NCBI GenBank assembly: GCA_038025085.1
Contig: CM076152.1
Location: forward strand, 35,095,501-35,159,500
Length of the DNA stretch: 64,000 nucleotides
Direction of reading: 5' to 3'
DNA from: Tetragonia tetragonoides
Taxonomy: Eukaryota; Streptophyta; Magnoliopsida; Caryophyllales; Aizoaceae
Shown here: positions 1 through 11,495 of the stretch, piece by piece
Layout of the letters: each line of letters opens with the position of its first letter
Position numbering within the stretch: the stretch's first letter is position 1
The notes under the pieces: model-generated
Database searches by the model: none
What the model was told of the DNA's origin: nothing
What the model saw: the letters and a program-made list of their open reading frames with translations, nothing else
Program-made: the position numbers and the translations under genes

Positions 1-2
1 GT

Positions 3-341
3 CTCCATGGGTTTCAGGCATCCACGTCAGATCCCACAGCATGTACGGATGACTACCTCGCATGGTACTACCTTCACTCCCACCCTCGGCTGATACGTGA
101 CGCTGCAGCACCTGTGATTCCTCCACGATCCAACAGCGATTATGTAAGTGATTAACTAAAAAATATATATTTTTACGTATTACATATCTCTGAACTCACA
201 CTCATTGTTACTTTTTTGCAGTGGGTGAATCGTCTAGCCGTCGCAGCTGAGTCTTTCATTAGTTTGATTCCTCCGGAGCAAGCGGAAGATTCTCGATCGA
301 TTATGGACGAGTATATGAGAGATTGGCGGGCTGCCAAATGA
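3..341 (+). CDS. 3' end of a plant-mobile-domain-like gene inside a MULE (partial)
   Basis: Two exons are visible, 3-143 and 222-341, with a clean GTAAGT donor at 144 and a TTTTTTGCAG acceptor ending at 221. They join in frame, and the final exon gives 39 residues ending RDWRAAK before TGA. The piece reads DDYLAWYYLHSHPRLI and so on, which resembles the C-terminal tail of plant mobile domain proteins (often annotated as 'serine/threonine phosphatase 7 long form'), a domain often carried by Mutator-like elements. The start lies left of the window. The gene faces the transposase gene at 566-3686 tail to tail, as expected for two genes of one element. The family call rests on C-terminal resemblance only, so the domain name is tentative. 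Confidence 0.5.
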
Positions 342-565
342 TGTATTGACCCTAGATGAATTTGTTATTATAAGAGTTTCATTGTTATTGTTATTATTTA
401 TTTGTGTTATTGTAATTTGTTGTTTCTTATTTACATTTTTTGTTTTATTGTAATTTGTTGTTTTATTTACCTCCAATAATCACGACCACTCTCCACATGC
501 AAAATATAACAATCACACAAAAATGTGACAATGATATAAGTATAACAATCACGCAAAACATTCAA
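342..565. other. Short spacer between two convergent MULE genes
   Basis: T-rich then A-rich DNA consistent with the 3' untranslated regions of the two facing genes. No further coding signal is seen. Confidence 0.5.
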
Positions 566-3303
566 TTACATTGACCTCGCTAAACGATCCCAATGTGCTC
601 TTCGCGTAACATACATTTGCTCCCAACCAGCGACACTATCAGAACGGAAAGTAAACCATGCTTCGCATATCGGAGGAACAGGGAAATCTGAGGCTAAATC
701 CAGACGGATATAATGGGAATACGAATCACCTAAATGACACATGACAATTTCCCTACTTGGACGTGTAGCAGTCGAAGGTGCTTGGAACGGTAGCACTGTG
801 TAACAATGATATAACCCCCTTCCGCTGCCGGATCCGAATAACATAATCGCTGCATTGAAGAGGTTGGCAATCGGGAACAAATCCTCAATTACTGTCATCC
901 AGTGATCATCGTTACACGCACCTCCGTCCCACATAATACGGCGGTAACCAGCGTCGACCCCTTCAACGTATAAGTTTTCGTACAATGCTCGGTTAGCTAA
1001 GAGTTCGTGTGCAATGCAAACTCTCGCCACTCGCCATTGCTCTTGGTCTCCGAAAATGTAGTCCGCAATGACACGGAAACCGCAATTACCATCCCCAAGC
1101 ACATCGAGATATCCTTCAATGAAAGATACGATGATTCCCGGAATTTTGTTAACATGATAGAATTCAGTGATATCTATTGCGTGTCCAGCTGCAAGACAAT
1201 ATAATAGAAAGTCAATAATAGTACTTATCAAAAAGTAACAACATTATGTACATGTTAATAAATTATGGGTTTTCATACCAGTACTGTTTACGAAGTTACT
1301 CAATGAGGATGAGGTACGACCACGCCCGCGGCTCGAACTGGATGACCTAGGGCGACCACGACCCCTCTGGGAGTACTCCCATGAACTAGGATCACGTCTG
1401 GTAGAGGAACTCCCTCTCGGTCGACCTCTGACTGTCGTGTTCGCTTCCGGCTCGAAGTAACTCGCTTCCTCAGGATGAAGCTGCTCATTCATAAGGACAG
1501 ATATGTTGCGCACAACTGCCGGGTCGCTTGAGTTAACCTCGTCGACCAGAGACCGAAAGTATCGATGGTCCTCAGATGGATGCTCAGTCATGTCAAGCGT
1601 AGCTATCTCCACTGCATCACTAATAACGAGTGTTCGCCAAAATTCGTGGACACTATTCAAGCTAATTGGCGTGCCCGTATCCGTGGCCGTTTTCAACTCA
1701 CACGCACACGGGATCTGATGAGTGGATCTCAATACACAACCGCAACGATCAAATACTTGGTGACTCAATTCTCTCATCCTGTTCAGCTCAGCCAATAATA
1801 TTTGTAAGCAGTAATGGGAAACATACCCGGTCAGATAGTTGAATGGGAAACCCGAGTACACCACACTTCTTCGTCTTCTGCACTCTTCAAGTGTGTACTT
1901 GATCTCAGTTATTTGTGACTCGATTGACTTGTTGACCTTGTTCCAAACATTGTCCAAAGCTCCAGTTGAGGAGTTCAACCACTGTTTTAGCGCGGCATGT
2001 GCACTCTCCACCCTGCAAGTCGTAGTGTTGCCAAGGTGTAGCACCTTATTCGTCCACGCAGCCACAAACATCTCTTTGTGTCTCAGCCAGGTCTCCTCTA
2101 CATAGGATATCACGTGAGGGTAAGTCCTCCAACTAACCTTCATCGTACGCACTGCTCTATCGTACGCAGCTTCTGTGGAAGCTTCCATGATAATTTTCCA
2201 CCTCCCATTCTTGAACCTCTGCGCGACGGCCTTATCTTTTCCACAAAGTCTGTACACTTTGTCTTCAACAACTTTGTTAATGTGCCATGTACAGAGCAAA
2301 TGGGCACTCTCGGGAAATATCTCTCTAATAGGTGTCATCAACCCTAGCTCACGATCGGTCACAATTGCTGTTGGGTGTACATCATTTCCAATAAGCATCC
2401 TCAACTTATCTAAGACCCACGCATAGCTTGCCTGAGTCTCATCCTTCATAATGGCATAAGCTATGAGGAAGTTCTTATTGGTTGGAGTCATCCCCACTAT
2501 CTCAAGAAACGGCATCTTATACTTGTTTGTTTTGTACGTGGAATCTAAGCCAATCAACCAACGAAAAGACCGAAGTAACTGAATTGATGTAGGGTGTGCC
2601 ATGAACACGTGAGTTACCTCATTAGTAGCTCGGTCGGCTCTTGTCCAATGTACGTACTTATTCGCCACAGCTAAATGATGAAACTGACCAATGACATCTC
2701 TCTCTTCAAAATCAAGTTTCCTTATACGATCTCTGTGGTTGTACACATGCCGTCTAGTTGCATTGTCCTCGGGAAATTTTTCCTTAATCGCGGCCAAGAT
2801 AGCACATGGCTTTGTTTGTGCCGAAGTCATGTCACGAACGAGTTTCTTTGACCCAGGACTAAGACCACTCATCTGACGATATCCCTCAGGATACACAGCA
2901 AAGTCATGGTTGTGCGTACCCCTAGTCCCAGGCAATGTGACAATCATCCAACTACTGGATCCATACACTTGCCGAGCTCTCAACTGGAACGTACATTTAC
3001 AAGCCTTTGTTTTCGTATTCTTCCGAGCAGCAGTATCTAAGTCTCTTAATTCCCCTCTGTAGCGTTCACCTCGATTGCATCTTAACAATTTTACGCTTCC
3101 ACTCTTCTTGTGTGACGAAATTATCAACTCAAACCCGATAGTAAGTGCAATTTGTTTTGCCCAATTAATTGCATCTGTATCACTATCAAATAACTCATCA
3201 GTGACGAAATGCGTACTGTAATCAACACCATCACCACCGAACCGCTCCAAAGGAATCTAACGAAAACAACGAAAACAATGTTAGCTTAATCTTAAATTCA
3301 AAC

Positions 3304-3376
<73 letters not shown>

Positions 3377-3686
3377 TTTTTTTTTTGTGTCTGTCGGTCG
3401 TCGATCTCTACTCACCCAAGGGTGAGTCGTCTGCTACAGGCGACCAACCCAAGGGTGAGTCGTCTATTGATCTCGACTCGCCCAAGGGTGAGTCGCCTGT
3501 AGCGGACGACTCACCCAAGGGTGAGTCGCGATCTACAGACGACTCCCCTTGGATGGGTCGCCTGTAGCAGACGACTCACCCAAGGGTGAGTTGAAAATCT
3601 CAGACGACCGTGCAAAAAAAATGCGCAAAAAAATTTAATTTTACCTCCGCCACCGTCGACGGCACTTCTTGATCGCCGGCAGACAT
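566..3686 (-). CDS. MULE transposase fused to an OTU-type cysteine protease (FAR1/MURA-OTU)
   Basis: Three exons (3645-3686, 1279-3256, 566-1188) join in phase to give 880 residues. The long middle ORF has no ATG; the start is supplied by a 14-codon first exon (MSAGDQEVPSTVAE) with a GTAAAA donor, and the acceptor is TTCGTTAG before 3256. Domains in order: FAR1-like zinc DNA-binding region (about 60-140, with CKC and HNH), MULE transposase core with putative DDE residues D252 (GLDSTYK), D315 (VTDRE) and E431 (RVESAH), a SWIM finger (CGC then PCAC, about 519-532), an RG/S-rich linker, then an OTU domain with DGNC (D706, C709) and a candidate catalytic H832. No stop or frameshift is seen, so the protein could be functional. 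The large 3257-3644 intron holds two tandem repeats. Such OTU-bearing MULE proteins are a known plant class; the protease role is unknown. Confidence 0.88.
3304..3374. repeat. (AAT)n microsatellite
   Basis: About 23 perfect AAT units, followed by a T tract. It lies in the first intron of the transposase-OTU gene. Confidence 0.97.
3409..3607. repeat. 33-bp palindromic minisatellite in the transposase intron
   Basis: Six units with cores at about 3415, 3448, 3481, 3514, 3545 (degenerate) and 3579, spaced mostly 33 bp apart. Each core is a near-perfect palindrome, ACTCACCCAAGGGTGAGT, so each unit can form a hairpin. Because the period is a multiple of three, the plus strand reads as an 11-residue repeat (DDSPKGES-type), but this is antisense to the gene and has no other coding support. 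Confidence 0.9.
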
Positions 3687-3890
3687 CCGCGGGTTGTTTG
3701 AGTGAATGTTGATGAAGGTTGGGTATGAGAGTGGGTGGTAGAGTGGGAGAGAAGTGGTGTGAGAGTTAGAGAGGGAGAGAGGGAGAGGATGAGTGAAAAA
3801 TTAAAAAAGGGCAAAATTGGAATTTTGGGGGGCGGTACCTAGTAATTTAAGGGCGGCATTTAGTAACACCCAAAAAAAAAGGGTACTGCG
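3687..3890 (-). promoter_or_regulatory. Leader/promoter side of the MULE transposase gene
   Basis: Region upstream of the proposed ATG at 3686. It is C/T rich on the minus strand, as plant leaders often are, and then contains the motif GGCGGTACCTAGTAATTTAAG with a similar GGGCGGCATTTAGTAACACCC beside it. This is likely near the right end of the element. I could not define a terminal inverted repeat because the left end lies outside the window. Confidence 0.35.
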
Positions 3891-4894
3891 ACAATATGTG
3901 GTCCACACTTTAACATCAAAAGTACGTACGAGTATAATACTAATATAATGCGTTTTTCTTTGCTTAAATATGACTTACTATCATTTATCAGTGATCACCT
4001 TAAAATTTCTGACTGATCAGTTGTCAAAGCAAACTTTAAAGAAAATTAAATTTTTTTTTTTTATTGGCATCCTTAAACTTGGACTACTGTAGTCTGTACT
4101 CTGTACTGTTGTTTCAGGCTCCTAGAGTCCCAGGGTAGCGATTCTATGGATAGGGCTACCCATACACTCAGTGTAAATTACACTCTCTTGTTCCCTGTGA
4201 GTGAGAGGACAAATTTGCCCCTTGCTTTTTGGAATTTCAAAGGGTAATGTAGATATAGGGAAAAGGGGGGAAATAGGGAGATGAGAAAGATAAACACAAA
4301 AAAAGAGAATAAGAGGGTGTATAGCTAACTTAGTTGTGATTTTACTTCTTTTTAACCCTCCAGGGTAGTTACTAGTTAGTAGTTACTGACACTGTCAATG
4401 GTCAATTGATACTAATAACTTTAACTATTACTTTATCATAATATTCCATAACCTGTGATGAATTCATGATCCTGATTTTTTTTTTTAAGTACGTTTTCAT
4501 CAATAAACTAACATGCAAAAACGTGGCCTGGTGTTTCTTTTTTCCACACGACATTACTGAATTGGACAATAATATTATGTAAGAGAAAAAGTAGGTTATT
4601 ATACTGATCGAAGTGAAGTAGTGTAATATGTGCGACAAATGGTATTTAATGAGTTGGAGTAACCTTTGCATCTCACATAAAGGTGGTGTTAACATTAAAG
4701 AGATATATACTTTCGTGGAATAAAGCCAGACTAGTGATATGTGGATGTAATAAGCTGAAGAGTGATGATTCCTATCTTTGGAGTGATTGGATTAGGCAAC
4801 ATTCTGTTTTTGATGTCCAGGCTAAACAAACAGAATGATTCATGGTCGTGGAATCATCTCATTGTTAAAAACGAGTTTGTGGGCAAGTGTGGTA
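3891..4894. other. Intergenic, nothing recognised
   Basis: AT-rich DNA with no open frame supported by splice signals or family similarity. A 97-codon minus-strand frame at 4402-4695 shows no recognisable motif. Confidence 0.6.
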
Positions 4895-4902
4895 CTCATG
4901 AG

Positions 4903-5453
4903 TAGAGCTGGCAAATAGGTTGTGTTGTGTCAGGTTCGTGTTCGTGTCAAAGATAATCGTGTTAGAAATTTTCCGACACTAACCTGATCCATTTATTAAT
5001 CGTATCGGAAACCTTCAACACTAACCCAACCCGCTTAATAATCGTGTTATTCGTGTTGACCCGCTTAACTTTTTTAATGTAATTTCTTTAAAAAAAAATT
5101 AAAAATATAACAATTAAAAGTAACAAAACATAGTAATGAAATTTCGAAACATCACTTTTAAGCTTTGATTGGTGTATTTCTCAATTGAACTAATGAATAT
5201 CATAGATTTAAACTTTATTTTTTTGTTATTATCATTAGTTAAGTGACTTTTCTCTCGACATGTTTGAATAATCGTGTCAGAGCGTGTCAACTTCGTGTTG
5301 AAAATCTCAACACTAACCCAACCCATTTGACTAAACAGGTTACTCGTGTCAACCCGCTTAAGTTAATCGTGTCGAAAATCTCAGCACTAACCCGTTTATT
5401 TCGTGTGCGGTTTGTGTCGTGTTATCGTGTCGTATCAGCTTTTGCCGGCTCTA
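4903..5453. mobile_element. hAT-type MITE, 551 bp, with 8-bp target duplication
   Basis: Ends are TAGAGCTGGCAAA and TTTTGCCGGCTCTA (inverted). They are flanked by perfect 8-bp direct repeats CTCATGAG at 4895-4902 and 5454-5461. An 8-bp target duplication plus TAG...CTA ends is the hAT signature. The interior is full of CGTGTC/CGTGTT motifs and has no coding potential. Confidence 0.9.
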
Positions 5454-5784
5454 CTCATGAGTAGATTTGGGCAAAGCACTACAACAAAAACGCTAGTTAA
5501 CCACGCCAAAAACATGGGATTTTAAACGCATTAAAGCGTGGAAAATGATTTTTTCCACGCTTTAAAGAGCATGACTAAATTTAGTGTTGATAATTTACCA
5601 CGCTTTTTTAGCCACGCTTTTACGTGTGGAAAATTTTCTACACTTTTGTGTGTAATTAATTTTGTTTTCTCCACACTTTTAAACGTCATATTTATGTAGG
5701 CAAATTCCAGTTATTTATTATTGGCGGGAATCTTTTTACCACGCTCCAAAGCGTGGCAAACATTTGGATGGATAGTTATAAAGA

Positions 5785-5787
<3 letters not shown>

Positions 5788-5877
<90 letters not shown>
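5788..5877. repeat. (AT)n microsatellite
   Basis: About 45 uninterrupted AT units within the left subterminal part of the CACTA element. Confidence 0.97.
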
Positions 5878-5880
<3 letters not shown>

Positions 5881-6899
5881 AATAGTAAAATTTCATTTAT
5901 AAAATGGCAAGTGAAACTAAAAAAGAACGGTTTATATATTGAGTTTTAACAGAATACTATGATTTTGGAAGTTGCTGTTCTCACAACACCACTGCAAAAC
6001 ATCTTTTACATAACATCACAAAATGAGTCACTAGTCTTGAACTTTACAATCATCTACTTGAGCGAGTTTTGAGTCTTGATATGCTAAATGTCCACCTCAT
6101 CGGAATCTCTTAATGCATAGACATGACATCCTACATAATCCAAAACAAAATATAAGCTCACAAAGTAAATGTAGTTGACAAAACTAATATAAGCTGACTA
6201 TCATTGCAACCTATCAAAACGGTAAAACGTGATGAACCCGTATAGACATGGCATCCTAAATTATACAAAGCAAAACAAATACAAGTTCACAAACGTAAAA
6301 CCTGATGAACCTGTACACATGTCCGTGCTTGGATACACATAGAGACACACATTCCCACGCATTTAGTGTAGCATGCATTTTGAACTTGTCTCCTCTTTAT
6401 ATATCAAATATTAATGAATCAGATTCAACACAAGCTCGAGACTTAATATATCGAGTCATAAGATACACATCTGAATTTGTGTAAGTTCAGATATGAACCA
6501 GAGATTTGCAGCAGCTAAGAACCAACAAAGTAACACCTACACTACTTCAAGGTTCAAAATATATAATGATATAATTCCCAATACTGTTAAGCTAAAAGTG
6601 AATCAAAATGTTGAGCCAAAAAAAAAAATAAAAATGAATCAAACTAGAAGCATAAATTAAGAACAATTTATAAACAACTTGAACATTTGAACTCAAATAT
6701 CAGAACCTGAGCTTTCTGATCAGAACCTGGATAGCACCCAAACCCACCAACACAACACATATTTAGCACAACCACCAAATCAAGTAAACAGTTTTCTCAT
6801 TCCTTAGATCCAAGTCAAGTCACCAGTTTTCTCCATCCTTTCTAATTCCTGGAACACTACTCAATCCATTCAAGAAACCCACCACTTAAAAAAAAAATG

Positions 6900-9800
6900 C
6901 AATTACAGCAGCAAGGAAACAAGAGTATCATTTCACCTGAATGATTGATCTCAGCAACAGCAGAACATGGGCGAAAGGGTCCCTTTTCTCAAACAACACC
7001 GAGGTGAGTACGAAGCTGCAGCACCAACTAAAGGAACAATAACTAGTTGCGTTACATACCTAGTTAAGATGTCAATTCAAGCATTCTATAAGCAAACTAA
7101 CTAAAGCCGTAAATTTAACTATGGGAAAGAGAACACAGAGGAAAATACAACAGCCTAACTTCTTCAAACTCACCTCGACATAGAAGCCAAACAACGCTGT
7201 TCACCATTTTTCTTGACCTATTGCGTAAATTTCTGGCATCTGACGAACAAAGAAGATAAGCATTAGCGATTAAGTTAAAAGAGAGAAGAGAAATGAAAGG
7301 ACTGTAAACCCTGCACAGCAGCACAAAAAACAGACCTGAAAACATTGCAGCAGCTTCCTGGATGCTGATCAGACTTGCAGGAACATGTGGGACCAATTTT
7401 GTTCTCTAAAGAGAGCTGCAGATATTATCACAGTTTTGCAATTACAACATACCAATCATACATAGTATAGATTACTTGTCAACAAACTGCGAAAGTAAGA
7501 AGAAGAATATACGAGAAAGGGATTAATCTTGTTACCAGATATTTAAGATGTGTCCTTGTGTCGCTGACATATACAGATTCTTGCTGGAACCTCGTATCGC
7601 CTTCTTTCATTTCACCTAAAATGGTTTAGCCTCCATAGATATTGAAGGGTGGCAGGATTCTTTTCTCATAGACCGAATGAAATTTGGCTCTGCAATGATC
7701 ATGTGAGCAATAACAACCAATACACGAGTAAGCAAAGAAGTGTCCTTGTCATCTAATAACACATCTAGTTAACATGTATACAGTTATCCCATTTGCTATT
7801 TAAAGCCCTGTATCCCTATGGCATCATACGAAAAATCTTTACAACTTGATTCAGTCATTTTTCTTTCTTGTACGACTGAAAAAAGCAATTATAGTAATCC
7901 CATATGCTGTTGAAATCCATCATAATTTCCCAAAACAGGTTATTCTAGACCAGTTTATAAGTACATCACTTTGATTCCCAAGTAGCACTAGACAAAGGAC
8001 AGAATCACTTCTTCTCATAGTCAAATCTGACAAAGGACAGGGGATCAAAACTGGCATTATATTCTTGTGTAATACCAGCTAGAGCACATATGTGGCTTGG
8101 CATTCCCAAGAGCTTAAACTCAATCAGAAGTCCAATACAGCCAGCGTGCGCTTGCTTATCCAACAAGGCGCTTAAGTATCTATAACAACAATTTTAATTC
8201 ACCGAGCAAAGTTACTGAAAGTGAATAATTTGTCATCCTACTGATCACTGAAAGCTACAAACTTGCTGCAACAACACAGTTTTTTAAGTAGAGAAGCAAA
8301 AAATTTCAAGTAAGTTCAACAAGATATCTAGGAAATTCTAATAAGCTAACTACATACCTCAGGTAACTAGAATGCCACATTGAGTTGTGCATTCAGGGTG
8401 TTCTCACATAAAATCTTCCCGTCCTTTGAAGCCAATACCACTCGTCCTGAGCTGTCAAACACAAGAAAAATGAACAGCCTCTTTAGAGTTTAAGATCACA
8501 AATATATGCCTACTCCAACGGTCCAAATCAAAAGCGAAGTGTTTTAGGTTTTCATAAGAGTGTAACCATTTAGACTGCTGTTTCGGAGCTAATATATTCT
8601 CCACAGCAACATTTTGCAAGAATTTATTCATGTAGAAACTCAAGTGGGGTGCAACATCAGCATTCAGCCACATTCAGCCACGTTCTGATGGTAACCCAAA
8701 CAAATACAGCAAATGTAATTATTTTCAAAGAAGAAATCACAGGGTAGGGGTGATATAGTGCATTTGCATTGTAATCTATGTAGAGTGAAATGGGAAATGG
8801 GACTTAGAACGGTAATTATATTATTTATCATGGAAGCACAGACAAGAGATGTGTGAAAGGGAGATATACAGCTCAGATCCTTCATATATTATCCTATAGC
8901 AAAGGGAGACACTTAACATTACAGAGCAGAATGGTAAGGTGATACCAACACTATATCCCAATGTATGCTCCCAATCATGAACACAATAAGGAGGGAATTT
9001 TCCCCATTCTACTATCTGACCAACGACACTTACCTCTAACCTTCTTTTGTATCCACAAATTTCAGAAACAGCTGCACTCAGATAATACTTCGTTAAAGCT
9101 GAAAATTCAGAATTCGACAAGTATGTTCCAAAACCAAACTACATAGACCTAAGAATCCTCATATTTAGCATATTAACACAAAAACATAGCATTCAGAATT
9201 GCACAAGTACATTCCAAGATGATTAAAGAACACTGCCTTTAAGTACTACAATCTGATATATAGTGGCAGAGGATAAGGTGACAGAATTGCAACCTAATGG
9301 AACATAAGATCCAACAATTAAAACAGCATACTAAACGGAGGAAACTCATCACTAATACTGACTCAAAACTTGTTGTTCAATTCAAAGGAGACATGACATG
9401 GGCGCAATTGTGCATATTTATTTTAACAAAAAATTGTTAACCCAAAGCTTATTATTGTAATGTGCAGTACCTCTAGTCTCTAGATATATAGTCAAAGAAA
9501 TTTTATGCCTTTTAGACCTTGGGAGGAAAACCACAATCATCAATTAAACATTGTAACAACAAAAATCACATGCTGTCACGAATGAAAATCACACCATCAT
9601 GAACAAATTACCCGACCAATTTCACCGTATAATGCCTTGACCTACTTATCCAGTCACCACCTCAAAAACAAGCTTAACCAATAATAATAAAAATAATAAT
9701 TTCGGCGACCCTAATTGTAGAATTGAAATAAAATAGAGATATTAACCACAATCGACTGAAATTAAAACTAAAAGTGAAGTAAGATAACTGAAATTCGGCG

Positions 9801-10190
9801 AAATTCACAAATCAAATTGGGCGAAATCGCACAAACCTAAAATTCATGAATGAATAAAAAAACAAAAAAAATGAAACATAAATAATGCAAGACCTCCCAA
9901 TCCTTGTGTCATTTAGCAAAATTCTGCAGTGAATGAGAGAATATGAGATGCAAACCTGCAATTCAACGGTTTGTGAGAATGAGCATGTAATTCTCGAGCG
10001 AATTGAAGACAATAAGTGTGATTTCTATTGGATTGTGAGAGAACCCTAGAAAGAGATCTGTTTCAGGGCAAGAACGAAAACTGGAGGACAGAGATAGAGT
10101 GGGTGAAGTAGAAATGATGGAGAAATCGAAAGAGAGAAAGATTTGTAGAAACATCGCCATTTTTGAGTGAGCTTCTGCCTGAGAATGCAA
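6900..10190 (-). other. Exon-like blocks carried inside the CACTA element (possible captured gene)
   Basis: On the minus strand several short blocks end in good splice signals. A T/C-rich leader-like block at about 10190-9960 contains ATGGCGATG; a 65-nt block at 9034-9098 lies between TTTTCAG and GTAAGT (reads as ALTKYYLSAAVSEICGYKRR in one frame); an open block at 8455-8673 is followed by another at about 8382-8455 reading SGRVVLASKDGKILCEN then a stop. I do not recognise the protein. This could be a captured host gene, a decayed host transcript or chance. No full coding model could be built. Confidence 0.35.
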
Positions 10191-10759
10191 GATTGAGTTT
10201 TGATTTGGTGTGAGAATACAAGGTTGAGTTTAGGGATTCTGGAAACTAATTTCTAAGCCAAGCCTAACGTTCCATGACCCCACTCAAAAGAAATTTAAGA
10301 GCCCCCGCGCTAATAAAAACAAGACGCTTAAAAGCGTGACAAAGTTGCAAATTTCCCACGCTTAACTATGTGGTAACCATGTGTGTTATTTTTCCACACG
10401 TGAAATTGCAGCAAAGCTCCGTATTTTTTTACTCAAGTTCACGCTTTGACAAGCGTGACAAAAAAAACGTATGCTATTATGATATTTGTTGTAGTGAAGT
10501 GGGAGCGGACCCTATAACTGGTCCGGCCCGGCCCACTACCCGCCGGGTATAATATAAATGGATTGGTCATATCGGATTATAAGTAGGCCGGTCCACTAAA
10601 TATTTTTTTATAAAAAACACTTGTTAAATTTTAAATAGGCCAAAATGGGATGACCCGACTCATGACCGACCTGTTCACCATAAACATGTTTGACCAGACC
10701 CAACTTATTTAATAAAAGGGTCATCCCAACCTGACCCGTTGCCCAGGCCTACTCGGAGC

Positions 10760-11487
10760 AAGTTGCTAGCATCATTGATGGGTGGGTAACATGTTAGTTC
10801 AACAGTAGGAAAGGGTATGATTTTTTTTCGGGGGATGAGATTTGTGATGAAAAGACATAAAACCATTTGGAGACCATGTTTATGCCTAGACACAGGTTCT
10901 TTCTTCATATGGCAGCTTGTGACAGGTTAGCTACGGTCGAAAATCTCATGAAAAGGGGGTGACAAATGCCTTGCAGATGCTCCCAATGTCTATGGAGGTG
11001 AAATAAAAAAATTCTCCATGTTCGTGATGAGTTTTTCAAAAGAGGAAAAGAGAGGTGAATAGAGAAGAACAGTCTACTTTATTTCCCTCTACTAACCCAA
11101 CTTTTGTGCCTATTTTGATCCCCTTAACTCCTAGGGGTAGTTAAACTTGCCAAATGTATTAAAAATACTTTCCCTACCTTTCCTTCCATTTTCATCCCCT
11201 GATTACCTTCTATTTCCTTTCCCTCGAGAATTTCCCAACAGGACTCTTATTCAAATTTACCTGAACTAAAGTAAACTGAATTCAACATTACTAAATTGGA
11301 CACTACTAAACTAAACTGAAAACAACTGAACTGAATTGAACACAACTTGATATGTGTAATAAAAAGTATGTTTCTGAACTCAGCACCACTGAATTGAATT
11401 GAACATCATTTAACTGAATTTAAATTAATGCATTGACACCTAAACTGAACTGAACTGACCGTGTAAGTTCTAACAAATGAACCCTTT
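10760..11487. other. Intergenic, nothing recognised
   Basis: AT-rich with several ACTGAACTGAA-like simple stretches between 11260 and 11460. No gene is supported. Confidence 0.55.
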
Positions 11488-11495
11488 ATCCAAAT

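Larger units (their letters stand above)
5477..10496. mobile_element. CACTA (En/Spm-type) element, 5,020 bp, apparently non-autonomous
   Basis: Terminal inverted repeats CACTACAACAAA (5477) and TTTGTTGTAGTG (ending 10496) are perfect, with a 3-bp target duplication AAG at 5474-5476 and 10497-10499. Both subterminal regions carry clustered short repeats (CCACGC, GCGTGG, CCACACTTTT and inverses), as expected for transposase-binding sites of this superfamily. I find no transposase (TNP2 or TNPA-like) reading frame inside. The interior is a different kind of DNA with exon-like blocks on the minus strand, described separately. Confidence 0.92.
5462..10751. mobile_element. hAT-type MITE (about 270 bp) split by the CACTA element
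   Basis: The left end TAGATTTGGGCAA (5462-5474) and the right end TTGCCCAGGCCTA (10739-10751) are inverted partners of the hAT MITE type. Between them sits the CACTA element at 5477-10496. Removing it and one copy of its AAG target leaves about 270 bp of CCCGACC/GGCCGG-rich MITE sequence (5462-5476 joined to 10500-10751). The right flank CTCGGAGC is only weakly similar to the left flank CTCATGAG, so the target duplication is uncertain. Confidence 0.65.

Noticed and set aside
3385..3567. Plus-strand frame with DDSPKGES repeats
   Set aside because: Lies antisense in a transposase intron and follows from the 33-bp repeat period; no other coding support.
3409..3607. CRISPR-like array of regularly spaced palindromic repeats
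   Set aside because: Plant nuclear context, degenerate units, spacers that are themselves related, and no cas genes; it is a minisatellite.
5711..5896. 61-codon Tyr-Ile repeat frame
   Set aside because: Translation of the (AT)n tract in the CACTA element.
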